Positions 33,685 to 44,447 of a stretch of 64,000 bases of DNA are shown here, piece after piece; position 1 is the stretch's first letter; each line of letters begins with the position of its first letter. The notes beneath the pieces are model-generated. The model saw nothing but the letters and a program-made list of their open reading frames with translations, was not told the DNA's origin and made no database searches. The translations under genes and the position numbers were made by a program. The stretch is from Knoxdaviesia capensis (lineage: Eukaryota > Ascomycota > Sordariomycetes > Microascales > Gondwanamycetaceae). The DNA lies in the NCBI GenBank assembly GCA_001510575.1, contig LNGK01000006.1, positions 739,565 to 803,564 on the forward strand. The letters run 5' to 3'.

Positions 33685-36474
33685 TTTGGCCGAAGGGGGG
33701 GATGTGTGATATACTGGTGAGAGACAAACAGTGAGGAGAGTAACCAGAAATATGGTCAAACGCCAAAAGGAAGATATAGAGAGGGTTGTTATACACGAGC
33801 AAGATCTCAGATAGATATCAATTGAGATGACTCAAAAAGTAGCACACCCTGGTACTTTTCCAAGCCAATGCAATGCCACAGGTGGTGGTGAGATACGGTC
33901 CTTTCCAATACCAGCAGTCGTCACCAGGCCGATGAGATGTAAGACTGCGGATTCTGAGAGAAGGGTGTAGCCGACAGAAAGATTTGGAAGAAACGAGATA
34001 TGTTCGTCCGTTTCTCCAAGGAAGCTGCGGAAACTATGTCCGTACTGTTCAGATGGTCTTGGCCCGGGCTTTGCTGCCTTGGAGGGGTACCAGATTAGCA
34101 GGAGAACCAGGTATAGGGCGCGCAGATCACGGAGGACAAAACGGAGATGTGTGGCAGTATGTAGATGGAGACCCAAAAGAGTTCAGCGATGGGGAGGATG
34201 CACAGGAGAATATATGAGGTGTAGTTCAATGGAAGTGCACAGCTTGAGAGAAAAAAAATATATAGCTGGCAACTCTCGAAACAGCGCTATCGGAGGGGAC
34301 TGTGGGGCGTCTGTGTGGATTTCACTAACTCACCCGTTGCAAAACAGAGAAAGACAGGAAACTGAAGCAATTCCCGTTTGGAAGAGAAGAAAACAGTGCC
34401 GAAGACGAAAACGAAGCAGGAATGAATAGATGCAAAAATTCAGAGGTTGTATGTCCGGACGAACAAACGGGGCAAAAGCAAGGCGGAGTGAGAATGACTC
34501 TTACTCTCCTCCTCGTTGAGGGATCCCAGGGGAAAGAGAGGGTTAAAAATATAAAAAATAAAAAATAAAAACCAGCTAAGGAGTGCAGAAGTAATTGCGG
34601 TAAAGCTTGCAGTCCCACCGCCTACAAACCGTCCGGAGAAAAAAGTGAGAAAAAGATCGGAGCAGCCAAGACGACGCAAGTGGACAAGCACCACTCAACC
34701 ACAAGCCAAAGCTATCCACAGGCAGAGAAATGAGAAGAGCACAAGGAAGAGCCAAAAATCTCGAGGGGAACTATCACGAGCTTCCAGAAAATGCCGGTGT
34801 AAGAGGAAAAAGGAAGGGAAAATTTCCATGAACAAACGCCTGATGAGGTGATTTGGCACTGGCAGAGTCTGGCCCTGGCAGCTGTCAACCATTGGGCCGA
34901 TGTACAGCTGTGCACTTCTGATTGGCCCCGGAGCCTTCGATACGTCCAATAGGGCCAGGAAATCCAGTCACACGTGATATCCACTTTAACCCGAGATACG
35001 TAACCCTATATGTAAACCCCCATACTCAACCCACGCTCGCGATCCCAGGCTGAGTGCTCATAATGTGCACAAACGCCAGGTGTTTTCAAGTCACGCATCT
35101 GCCAATTTATGTGTAACTACAAGGAAGAAGTGTGTCTCACGAACACTCCAGTCATTGTTCCGGAAAGGCATGTTGCCCAAGAAACCCAGTAAATTGAGAT
35201 AAAACGTACAAGCCAGATATGCATCCAAAACGAAATCCTAGGCCAGTACCGGAGAAACACACATATTCCAAAAGGGACAGGTCTCCATCCAGTTTCGGAA
35301 GAAAAAGCAGCACCGAGCCGGTCAGTACCGGCACCAGACAAAGATATACGGCCTCAGCAAGGACAGACAAGAGAGGGCGGATTAACGATAGTTGAACAAG
35401 CACGGAAAACCAAACAACATAGATGAAGAAAGACAATTCATAACTTCGTTTTCCGCAAACCCCAGTCACACTCGGTGCGTACAAGCAGAGCGCGGACGGG
35501 CTGAGCAGAAAGTAAACAGAGAAACTGACGAACAAGAGAACCAAACATGCAGGCAAGGAACTCAACAATAGAACAAAACACGGGAGGGGGGGCAGACAGA
35601 ATTAGAATCCTCAAGAGGACAAAGAGACAACAGCAAGAAACGAAGAGGAAAACTGCACTTCAACTGATAAAACCGGAAAAAACCGCATCCAGGTCCTGTA
35701 ATGAGACCGATACAAACAAGCAACAAGCAAGAAAAGCCAGACGCAAGAAACCCCGGAGGCCACCTCAGAAGGACCCACAACGCACACATATGGTCCCCAA
35801 TTCCGCTCCCATCAGAAGAAAACAAAGAAGCAGAGCGCGCCCGAAATCCCAATACACCAGAGACAGGGGAGGGAGAAAGAGACAAGCCCCAGGCGAACAA
35901 AAATGGGCGCAAAACCCACAAGTCCAGGCCATGGAAGCACCCAGCCGTGAGAAACAGCCAGACTGACTGGTTCAAGAAGAACCGGGCGGCTCTGTAACAC
36001 AAAACAAAACAAGACCCAATGAGCCCATGGTGGTGGCTCATGATGAATGGGGCGTAGGGGAAAAAAAGAAAAGAAAAAGGCAAACCCCGGATCCCCTGCC
36101 ACAAGTTGGTATCATTTCATCATTCCGCAGAAAACAAGAAAATGCCCGCAACCCAAACGAGAAAAAAGACAATAAAACAGGCCGGAAAACAATCAAAGCC
36201 TATGAACACAAGAGCTTTTGACTCCGAAGAAAACCAGCAGCGCGACCGACCGACCGACTGGGACGCCAACAGAAAACAGGGCAAATGTCGTAAGAAAAAA
36301 AACCGTGACGAAGAAGAGGATAGAATGAAATGGAGGAGAAGGAGGATGTTAAAAAAGAGAAGCCCGCGGAGAGAACAAGAGAGAGCAAACAGCGCAATCA
36401 TACACCGAAGGAGTCTACCACCAGCCACAAATATGGCCGTAGCAGTATGATAAGCGAGAACCGTTGGTCAACGG
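33685..36474. other. Intergenic with strong strand asymmetry
   Basis: There is no supportable gene in 2.8 kb. From about 34,230 to 36,450 the + strand is rich in A, G and C but poor in T, so the - strand yields long hydrophobic open frames (138 codons at 35,152-35,568; 180 codons at 35,562-36,104). These look like by-products of composition, without family motifs. The right part is probably the 3' flank of the leftward RFX gene. A cluster of CCAAT, CACGTG and CCCTA motifs at 34,891-35,009 looks like a promoter. Confidence 0.5.
34891..35009 (-). promoter_or_regulatory. CCAAT / CACGTG / telobox cluster
   Basis: Three CCAAT boxes (ATTGG at 34,891-34,895 and 34,921-34,925; CCAAT at 34,946-34,950) lie within 60 bp. 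ATCACGTG is read on the - strand at 34,978-34,971 and TAACCCTAT lies at 35,001-35,009. CCAAT is bound by the Hap2/3/5 complex, and RTCACGTG is the Cbf1 site used at methionine-pathway genes. Both fit control of aspartokinase, whose ATG is 1.2 kb away on the same strand. Assignment to that gene is inference. Confidence 0.45.
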
Positions 36475-39300
36475 TTATATCTCCACTCGTTGAAGAAGCT
36501 CCTGATCCTCGACCCCCGAGAATCCAAACTTGTCCATAGGGAAGTCTTCCTCCGGTGTACGGATTCCGATTCCACTATCGTCATGCGGGGTGCACCCCGA
36601 GATTTCGAGCCCTTGGTTGAGGTTGTCGTTCGTGCCGTTATGGCTGTGCTGCTGGTCCTGTTGGCCATTGGCGCTGGGCGGAGGGGGGAACTTCGCCCGG
36701 TCGGGTTGTGCCTGTGATACGTTCGAGAAGTTGAGATCATTGCCGCCGTTGCCACCGTTGTAGCGCGACTGGCGTCCGTTGCCGTCGCGGCCATTAGTTG
36801 AGGGCGAAGGGCCAGTGGTCGATGAAGAGGACGACGAAGAAGATCCCATCACCACAGCCGCAGCTTGGGCAGCAGCCTGGGTGGTCTTCTGTTGCATGAA
36901 GCCACCATACTCGGAAAGGAACGAAATCATCTCATCAATCCAGCACTTCGTCACCCACCACGAGCCGAAGCTCTTGCCCTGGGCTAGGGTTAGATCACGC
37001 ATAACTGCGGTGCCAATGCCGTGCACGCTGTTAACAATGTCGGTGGGGCGCGCGTAGGGGAACTTCTGCTGCAGGGATCGCAAGAAGCTAACCCATCCAT
37101 CAAGCACGTTCTCGGCACCGCGCGAAAGATCGTCTTGCGCCGTGTCGCGGGTGGTGCGCGTGGTAATATCGCCGTAAACAGTCAGGCACTCGATTTCCCA
37201 GGGAATGTTGACGGGATCAAGGAGGTTTCGAATCTCGGAGAGTAGAAGCCGCACAACGTCGTCCATGCCGCGAGAAGGGATGCATTCGGCAACCTTGCGC
37301 ACGCGAACCATCGTGATCCAGTCATGGTACATCTGGTCACGGTTCGCCGGGTTGCACAACATATTGGCCGCAGCGTGGGCCGTCAAGTTGACGCGGAGGG
37401 CACGATCCAAGAGCGCGCAAAAGATCGACGCCGGTGCCTCCTTGGCTCGAAGCACATGGAGCGGCAGACCGTGGAACGACATGCGAAGGTGGGGGACAAG
37501 CTTCTCGGAGACATTGCGCAGCGTGTCGAGAACAGGCTTGGGGACAACCTGCAGAGTCAACGAGGACACAATGCGCATCATTCTCTGGTAAAGAATAAAG
37601 TCGCACTCCTCAATCCACGGCGCAACATTGGGGCTATTGAACAGCTTCTGGACAGGCATTGTCAGAGTGCCTTGAAACGACGTGTAAAGATGGAAAAAGG
37701 TCTTCTCCTTGCAGTAGCGGATGCACTCGAGAAGGGAGGTGCAATGCGATCGGTAGAGGGCGAAGAGCGACTTCGCGGCGTCGGGATCGGTTCCTGCTAG
37801 TAGGAAAGGCTCGAGGCGAGGCAACTGGATCGTCTCGGCTTGCTGCATTTCACTCTCCGTCATGGGTTCGAAGAACAGCTCAAGAACAGTCTTAGCGGTG
37901 GTTGAAGAAAGCTGGTCCATGCTAGAAACATCCGGCTCGATGTACAAGCTCCGCGTTTGCGACGACTGTGCACGGGGAGCGGGTTGGGCACCCAAAGACA
38001 GGGTTGACGCGCTTGCACCGACTTCCGGAGACGGGAGGGCGGGTCCATTATTGTCGAGAGCAGTCGCATTCGATCCATCAGTGACAGCAGATGCACTAGA
38101 AAGAGAGCATAATATGGACGATGCCAAGTAAGTGTCATATTCATCAAGCTCGCTTGGAGTTGGAGAGGGGTCGCTGGGCGATGGTGATTTGGGAAAGGAA
38201 GCCATGTTGAGCTAGACTGCTAGCTGCACAGGTGGTTGATGGGAGCATGAAGGGATGGAGTTCCAGGTGGTGATGTGTAGAGTCCTGAAAACAAGGAGCT
38301 AGTTTGTCCAAACACAAAGGAGATCCCATTGTTGACTGACAGCTTCTGCAAGCAAGAAGATTAATATAGACTCACCTGAAAGATGTAGCAAAGCTAGCCG
38401 TTTCTTGTAGGGGAAGTGAAGTTGAGTGAGAGGCGTCAACATCAGGCAGGTCGGCCTGTTCCTCTTTCAAGCAGAAATTGACGTAGTGATATTTTGACTC
38501 TCCGCGAACACCCAGGCGTCGGGTCTGCAGGCCAGGAAACAAGACTCTCACAAGTTTACCAAAGCTGGCCGGGTTCAGAACAGTAATCCGTTCGCCAGCA
38601 CATTTGGAGGCATAGTGAGCATACACTCTGCCACGGGGGACGGATCCTTTGCCTCTGCAGCAGGCAGTGTTAAGCCTGTGTATTATAGAAGCATAAGGCA
38701 ATGAGTTAGAAAAAGCTCATCATAGCAAAGATGCAAACAAAAAGGGAAGATATAGGAGTCATGTGTTAAGCCTTACCAGAGCATAGCAAAGATCTGACGC
38801 GCTCTCTCTGAGTTTGGACCTCTCTCGTTGCCATGAAGCTCTTTCGCAACTTCAGGAAGAGTGCGATGGCGGTTGAGCTGGAAGAGTTGGCGCATCTCAA
38901 CTTCGTTGTTGGCGCTTGTCCGGGCGGAGCCGCTCTTCCGCGTCACGACGGACGCATTGTCCATCTCGATATCCTTATCATCCAGCATCTGGCTGCTGTC
39001 GCCATCAGTGAAGCTAGTGTTGCCAAACTGATCGTTCATGGAGAGGTGTTGTTGGGCATGTTGAGCGTGCTGCGCGTGGATCGACTGTCGCGAAATAGCA
39101 TTAAACTGGCTCATGGAAACATCGAGGCCCGACGTGTCCATGGCAAAACCGTGGCCGGCAGTTTGCTGCATGTGGTGATGCGACAACATGGCCGAGTTCG
39201 ACGAAACATCAACGCCCTGCGTGGCCCAATGCGAAGTGTGGGGATCTTGTGAGTCGCCTAGGACATTTGCTGCCAATTCTGGTGGTTGTTGGCCAGCCAT
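36475..39300 (-). CDS. RFX1: RFX-family winged-helix transcription factor
   Basis: This is a DNA-binding regulator of the RFX family (yeast Crt1/Rfx1, which represses DNA-damage genes by binding X-boxes). Exons are 39300-38777, 38675-38376 and probably 38173-36475, giving 840 residues. The RFX winged helix spans the first intron: FAMLW-LNTACCRGKG, VYAHYASKC, NPASFGKLVRVLFPGL and the DNA-recognition segment TRRLGVRGESKYHYVNF. The long third exon carries the conserved RFX extended/dimerisation region (LTVYGDITTRTTRDTAQDD and KSFGSWWVTKCWIDEM are typical of fungal members). Its tail is Ser/Asn-rich. The ATG at 39300 is the first in-frame ATG. The exact acceptor of exon 3 is uncertain: 38173 (CCCAG) keeps frame, whereas a stronger-looking TTTTCAG at 38,285 leads to a stop. 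The family call is certain; the second intron boundary is not. Confidence 0.92.
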
Positions 39301-40385
39301 GGTCTTTGTTGACACGGAGTGAACCCGAGATCGAGATCGTGGATTCTGCGGGATGTGTTGAGGATGAAGAGGTTGAAGTGAATTATCGTGAGGTTGAGGA
39401 TGAGAATGAAGGTGGTGGACTATTTTGTTTTTATTTGGTAAACAAAACAAGTCAGCAAGCGCAGCTTTCTATTGGGGGGCTGAAAAATGCACTATATGTG
39501 CAGGTTCTCTATAGGCTCTTTTGCCTATGCTTTTTTTTTCTCTTGTACCATTATGTGTGTGGGACCATAAACAAAAGACCCAGTGCAAGTCAACACAGAG
39601 TAGTTGAAAGAAGAAAAAAGCAGCACTATCGAAAAAGAGCTACATAGAACCTGAAAACAACGATCGTAGATTTAATAGGACATGATAACTCACCACTTTC
39701 CATTTCACTTGGTGTTGATGCTATTCACACACAACACTGCAGTCCTTCCGATGATGCCGTAAGCAAGTGAGGAAGATGGAAAAGACCGAACGATGAAGAG
39801 AATGACGGAGGTTTTGGTGTGTTAGGCTGAGGATATCGAGCGTAGGTGAGTATGAGGAGAGCTGCAAAATGTGTAAAAAGGTTGGTAAGTACAGGAAAAG
39901 GATCTCTCATGAAAGAAAGTGAGGTTTCTCTCCTGGATCACGTTCTTTGGTGCATGGGTCTGGCCTGTGGTGGTCCAGGTCTGTGTTGGCAAGCAAAATC
40001 ACACCTGGGGATCTGTGCCAAACCAAGCAGAGCAAAAGGAAAGCGAAGCCATACTAACCTGGAATAAGAGCTGGTCAATCTCACTTCAGGGTTGTGGAAA
40101 TGATCAACAAAAACAACATATGCAATGCAGACAGACAGACCCTGGTTGCAGCCACGGTATGAAGAGGAAAAAGGATAGAAGACGGAAAAAGGAAGAGGAA
40201 GCGAAGAAATAAGCTATCGTTCAGGAAAGGAAAAAGAGAAAAAAGAAAAGAAAAAGAAACCTGGCTTGTGAGCTACAGATTAACAATGAAGAGAATAGCT
40301 GCGAGGGGTGGTGATGTAAGGAAAAGGGAAGACGACAGAAGAAAAAAAGAAAACACTGTTTGGATGTTTGGGTTTATTTTGGGAT

Positions 40386-40399
40386 GTTGTTATGGTAAC
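40386..40399. promoter_or_regulatory. X-box-like palindrome upstream of RFX gene
   Basis: GTTGTTATGGTAAC has one perfect X-box half site (GGTAAC) and one half with two mismatches (GTTGTT against GTNRCC), separated by two bases. RFX proteins bind X-boxes, and yeast Crt1 controls its own gene this way. It is 1.1 kb upstream of the RFX ATG, so the link is tentative. Confidence 0.3.
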
Positions 40400-42640
40400 G
40401 AGGAGAGGTCAGAGGAAATTCTTCCCAGACTTGGAGGGAATTTCCGGGAATTGCCCACTAAGCAGATTTCAGACCACGACCTGGGATACAGCCGCCAGTC
40501 TTCTCTTGTGCACCGTTCCACGTGACTAGACATATGAGCTACTAGGGTTATCAGTCTAAAGGACTAGGGTTGGGTCGTTGGCTTGTAGCTCGTCAGACAC
40601 GGACAGCCCTTGGATCGGTTCGCAATCACGATCATGAGAGCACCAACAAGCTTCGAACAGTACATAGACCCAGCCTCAGAGGTATTACACTACGAGTACA
40701 TGCATTGGCAGTCTTGTCGATTCCCCCGAATACATATGGTTATATGCACATTTTCCATTTCGGAAGAATCGAGCAATGGCCTCTCCTCGAACCATGTGTT
40801 CTTGTTGAACTGGCACGGCCGGACGGAGACGGGCCTGACATTCACCAGTGCAGCAGAGGTAATGATCCCAAAGAAACTGTTCCCAGCTTCTGTCAGAACA
40901 AACGAGGGCGACGAGAGGAACTCAGATATCTCTCTCTGTCTGAGGCACGGGTCTTGAATTGCCCACCGGAGTTTCTCCGATATCTCTCTCTCTCATCAAG
41001 TCTGCGTGTGGATCTCTCGCACCGTATTTAGCAGCAGTGCTGAATTGCCGTTTCTGGTTGTTTACACGTGTGAATAGCAGATTGCGAGATTCCATTGGCT
41101 CGGGGCTTTTAGGCCTCGGGTGTCGCACTATGTTTACTGACGAGTACTGAGCCTGCAGATATATCGTGGGCTTGATTGATTCCATGCATCGGTTTCTTGC
41201 TTTCCCTCTTTTGTTTACACGCATGGTGGAGCCGGCTCGGGTCCCTGATAGGACCTAATAACATGATCCAGCATATTTTACCCAGTTTGGAATTCCGCCT
41301 TTACCCACCGGTGAAGTTTCATGTTCCGGGTATGGTAACGGTGACATTGAATCAGACTCGACCGCTTGGCTCTGGACGGCCGAGTGGCCTTTTCCAAGAG
41401 ATCCTTCCGCTCCGAAAGGAAAAGCCATTGGGAAGCCCATCACAGTTGCTGATTTCAGCCTGGCGATCCGACATGCGGTGTGTTGTTCGCGGAGCCAACC
41501 TTGCACGCCCATAAAAACCACCAAATCTCGTTCCTCCCCTGGTGCGCTTACCCTTACCCACAGCCCATCTCCGAGCCTTGGCCCTGTTCTCCCTCGCGTG
41601 TCCAGCAGATTAGCGTTCGTTATTGTCCATCCAACATGTGCTCGCATTTGTGTAATGAGGTCTCTCTCGTGTTTACGAGATACAAGTACCAAGTGTAATC
41701 CCACGCCATTCCTCGCACTGACAGCCCTCCTGCGACTCTGCACTCGGTAATCTCTTTGACAATCATCGTGACCCAGATTATGTGGGATCTGTTTCTGCCA
41801 AATACCTATGCAATTTGCCTCGCCCTCTCCGGCTGGTCAGTCTCTCCCTCCTAGCCCACTATATCCTCTGAATGACGTTTAGACTGTTTGTTTTTGTTTT
41901 GGTCTTCGTATTGTTTGTTTCTCGCTGCTTTGACAAGCCGACAAGATCGTTAAGAAACCCCTCTGTGGATATGTGTGAGGATGTACTGTAATCTGATACA
42001 GGCAGTCTGTACGTCCATAATTTGACTGTAGTCACACTACCTAAGTACGATTACCGACTCTAGCACAGCATGTCTAGGTGTGCCGACTGGCCTGAGTATC
42101 CGGGGCATGTATTCCCGTCGTGGAGGGCTGGAGGCTTCGGGGGTCCGCTTTCAAGCCCAGAGGAAGAAGGGAAGAGGGGAGGGGCTAATCCTTCCGCCTA
42201 TCGGTATATGTAGTGGCTCATCCCCATTCCATCTCCGCCCGTCCATGATTCGACAGACGTTTGTGCTCCCGCCCCCCTAACTGGCCGCAAGTGTGTTTTG
42301 CGCCACCAAACCAGCTTGTCCGTACTACTCGTCGCATTGGCCCTCGCGGCTGTCTCTGCAAACACCAGCCGGCATTCCTTCTCCCAGGGTTGGAACATAC
42401 GGTCAGGACATCAGAACATGCGTACGTATATGTAACTGAAGAATAGGCGGTGCTGTGTTGTTATCAATGGCCTTCCCGATACCGGAAAATACTCGTTATC
42501 AAGCGCAGTCCTCAAGCTGAGCTAGCATTTGGAACTACACCAGAACGGAGCCGCTAATTGCACAGAGCTCAGCTCAGCTTGTCTGGACTACCTATACCCG
42601 GTACTGGATGCCTCTCGCAAGCTCTTAACGACATCATGGT

Positions 42641-42660
42641 CACGTGTGCTGACTCACGTG
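42641..42660. promoter_or_regulatory. Two CACGTG E-boxes 14 bp apart
   Basis: Two perfect CACGTG palindromes, each preceded by T (TCACGTG), lie with centres 14 bp apart, 726-745 bp before the Yop1 start. CACGTG is bound by bHLH factors such as Cbf1 and SREBP types. Regulation of Yop1 is inference. Confidence 0.4.
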
Positions 42661-43385
42661 CTTGCTCACTGGAGTACCTTCGCTGTATCTGCCAATAGTC
42701 CGCAGTGTGGTGTGTGTACATGTTCGGTACATGTCTCGCGGGGCGGAGGGCCGTCTTCAAGGGAATGCTGCTTGTTACACATCTCACTTCGTTGTCTCCT
42801 CGTCTAATTTCCTCCTCCCTTCGCATCATAAAAGGTCTCTTGATCATTGCAGCCTGCTCTTCTCAAACACTCATTCTCACATTCCGTTTTTTCGTCTCCT
42901 CCATTTTTTTCTTGCTCGCTATTCCGAAAGTCTTCGCATCGCCTTGCCCGATACCGATAACTGCTGCGATCTGTCTCTCTCTACGTGTTCATACTGTATG
43001 CTACCCCCCCCTCCATCCCATCCATCCCCACTTTCAGGCCCGTTCTCTGCTTTGCATCCATCATCATCCACACCCAAAGTCCTGCTAGGCCGAAGCATAC
43101 GCCTCTCTTCATTGTCCGTGTGGCCTTTGCTTTTCTCTGCCCAAAAAAAAAACCTGTACCTCGATTAGTCTTGCAGAGGATTGGCTGTTGCGATTACCCA
43201 CTTGGGCATAACCTGGTTTGCCCGTATCTTTTCCGCACTTCTCTTGGCTATCTGCCCTCTTCCATCCCCTCTATCTGGCATTTATTTTTTTCTTCTTCTT
43301 TTCTTTCTTCGTTTCTGGATTTTTTCTAACTGTTTTTTTCTTCTTTTTCTCTCCTCAAGACTCATCATCACAATATTTGCCCATC

Positions 43386-44447
43386 ATGACGTCCCCTCAG
43401 GAACGTTTCAACTCGCTTATCGCGACTATCGACAAGGAGGTATGTCTGAAGAACTTATGAGATATGTCGTAGTTTTTGTGTGCCCCCCATTCTTCCAGCT
43501 TGGGTCGGAACGTCCGTCCGTCGCAAGGAAGAAAAACGTGAAGGCAAAATCAAAATCAAAATAACCCACGAAAACTTTATATTATTGAATCCAGATAATT
43601 CACATCTGTCTAACTCCGAACCCCTCTCCTCTTCCTCATAGATGTCGAAGTACCCCGCCATCAACAACCTCGAGAAGACTGTTGGCTTCCCCAAGGCCTA
43701 CATGGTCCTCGGCGGCGTCTCGCTCTACCTCTTCCTCATCATCTTCAACCTCGGCGGTCAGCTCCTGACCAACATTGCCGGTTTCCTGATTCCCGGCTAC
43801 TATTCGCTGGGTGCTCTGTTTTCGGCGTCCAAGACTGATGATACTCAGTGGCTCACTGTATGTTTCTTTTTCTTAGCAAATCAACCCCCCCTGGTGCTAC
43901 CCCACCAAGCATCCTTGGACTTGAGGGGACTCCACGACAGAGTCACGGCAGTGGAAAACAAGAAAGACGGCGAAAAGAGAGCCTCTCTACAAGTCTGACA
44001 TGCTTTTTGTTGCTACAACTACTAACTTTGGACTCTCGCGTGCCTCTCTTGTCTAGTACTGGGTTGTCTTTGCCTTCTTCACGTAAGTTACACCCCGCGA
44101 TTGGGTCTCAAAGCAATTTTGGGTGGAATCGGAACTAACAAAGTCCTTGCGTGTATAGCGTCATCGAGAGCCTGGTTCGGGTTGTCTATTGGGTGCCCTT
44201 CTACTTCACCTTCAAGTTCATCTTCCTGCTGTGGCTGTCTCTGCCCATGTTCCGGTACGTCGTGCGAGTCCTTCTGGTTTCTCTTTGTCCCCGCTGCTCC
44301 GTAGCTGACACGCTGTCCTTTCCTTCTAGTGGTGCCGATGTCATCTTCCACTCTGTCCTCACCCCGGCTCTGTCCAAGTACTTCACCACTGGCTCTACCG
44401 CCTCCAACCTTCGTGCCAAGGCCGATGGTGCCAGCAAGTCCGACTAA
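43386..44447 (+). CDS. YOP1: Yop1/REEP ER-tubule shaping protein
   Basis: This is a TB2/DP1/HVA22 family protein that inserts hairpins into the ER membrane and bends it into tubules together with reticulons and Sey1/atlastin. Five exons are used: 43386-43439, 43642-43857, 44057-44082, 44159-44254 and 44330-44447, giving 169 residues against 180 in yeast Yop1. The N-terminus SPQERFNSLIATIDKEMSKYP and NLEKTVGFPKAYMV precede the first hydrophobic hairpin (GVSLYLFLIIFNLGGQLLTNIAGFLIP). The family signature follows as GYYSLGALFSASKTDDTQWLTYWVVFAFFTVIES, then the second hairpin (WVPFYFTFKFIFLLWLSLPMFRGA) and a polar tail. Exon 3 is only 26 nt and lies inside the signature. All introns have GT donors and AG acceptors, and joined frames are exact. 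Confidence 0.96.

Larger units (their letters stand above)
39301..43385. other. Intergenic, divergent leaders of RFX and Yop1 genes
   Basis: 39,301-40,350 is purine-rich on the + strand, as expected of a leader for the leftward RFX gene. 42,840-43,385 is pyrimidine-rich, as a leader for the rightward Yop1 gene. Between them are telobox-like TAGGGTTA motifs (40,543-40,574), an imperfect X-box-like palindrome (40,386-40,399) and two CACGTG sites (42,641-42,660). The open frames at 40,634-40,957 (+, 107 codons from ATG) and 41,255-41,743 (-) match no family I know and are not called. Confidence 0.5.

Noticed and set aside
35152..36104. Hydrophobic - strand frames resembling membrane proteins
   Set aside because: T-rich composition alone yields Phe/Leu/Ser-rich translations; there is no family motif and no supported splice structure.
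41255..41743. 162-codon - strand frame
   Set aside because: It has no family resemblance and competing open frames on the other strand; it cannot be separated from chance.
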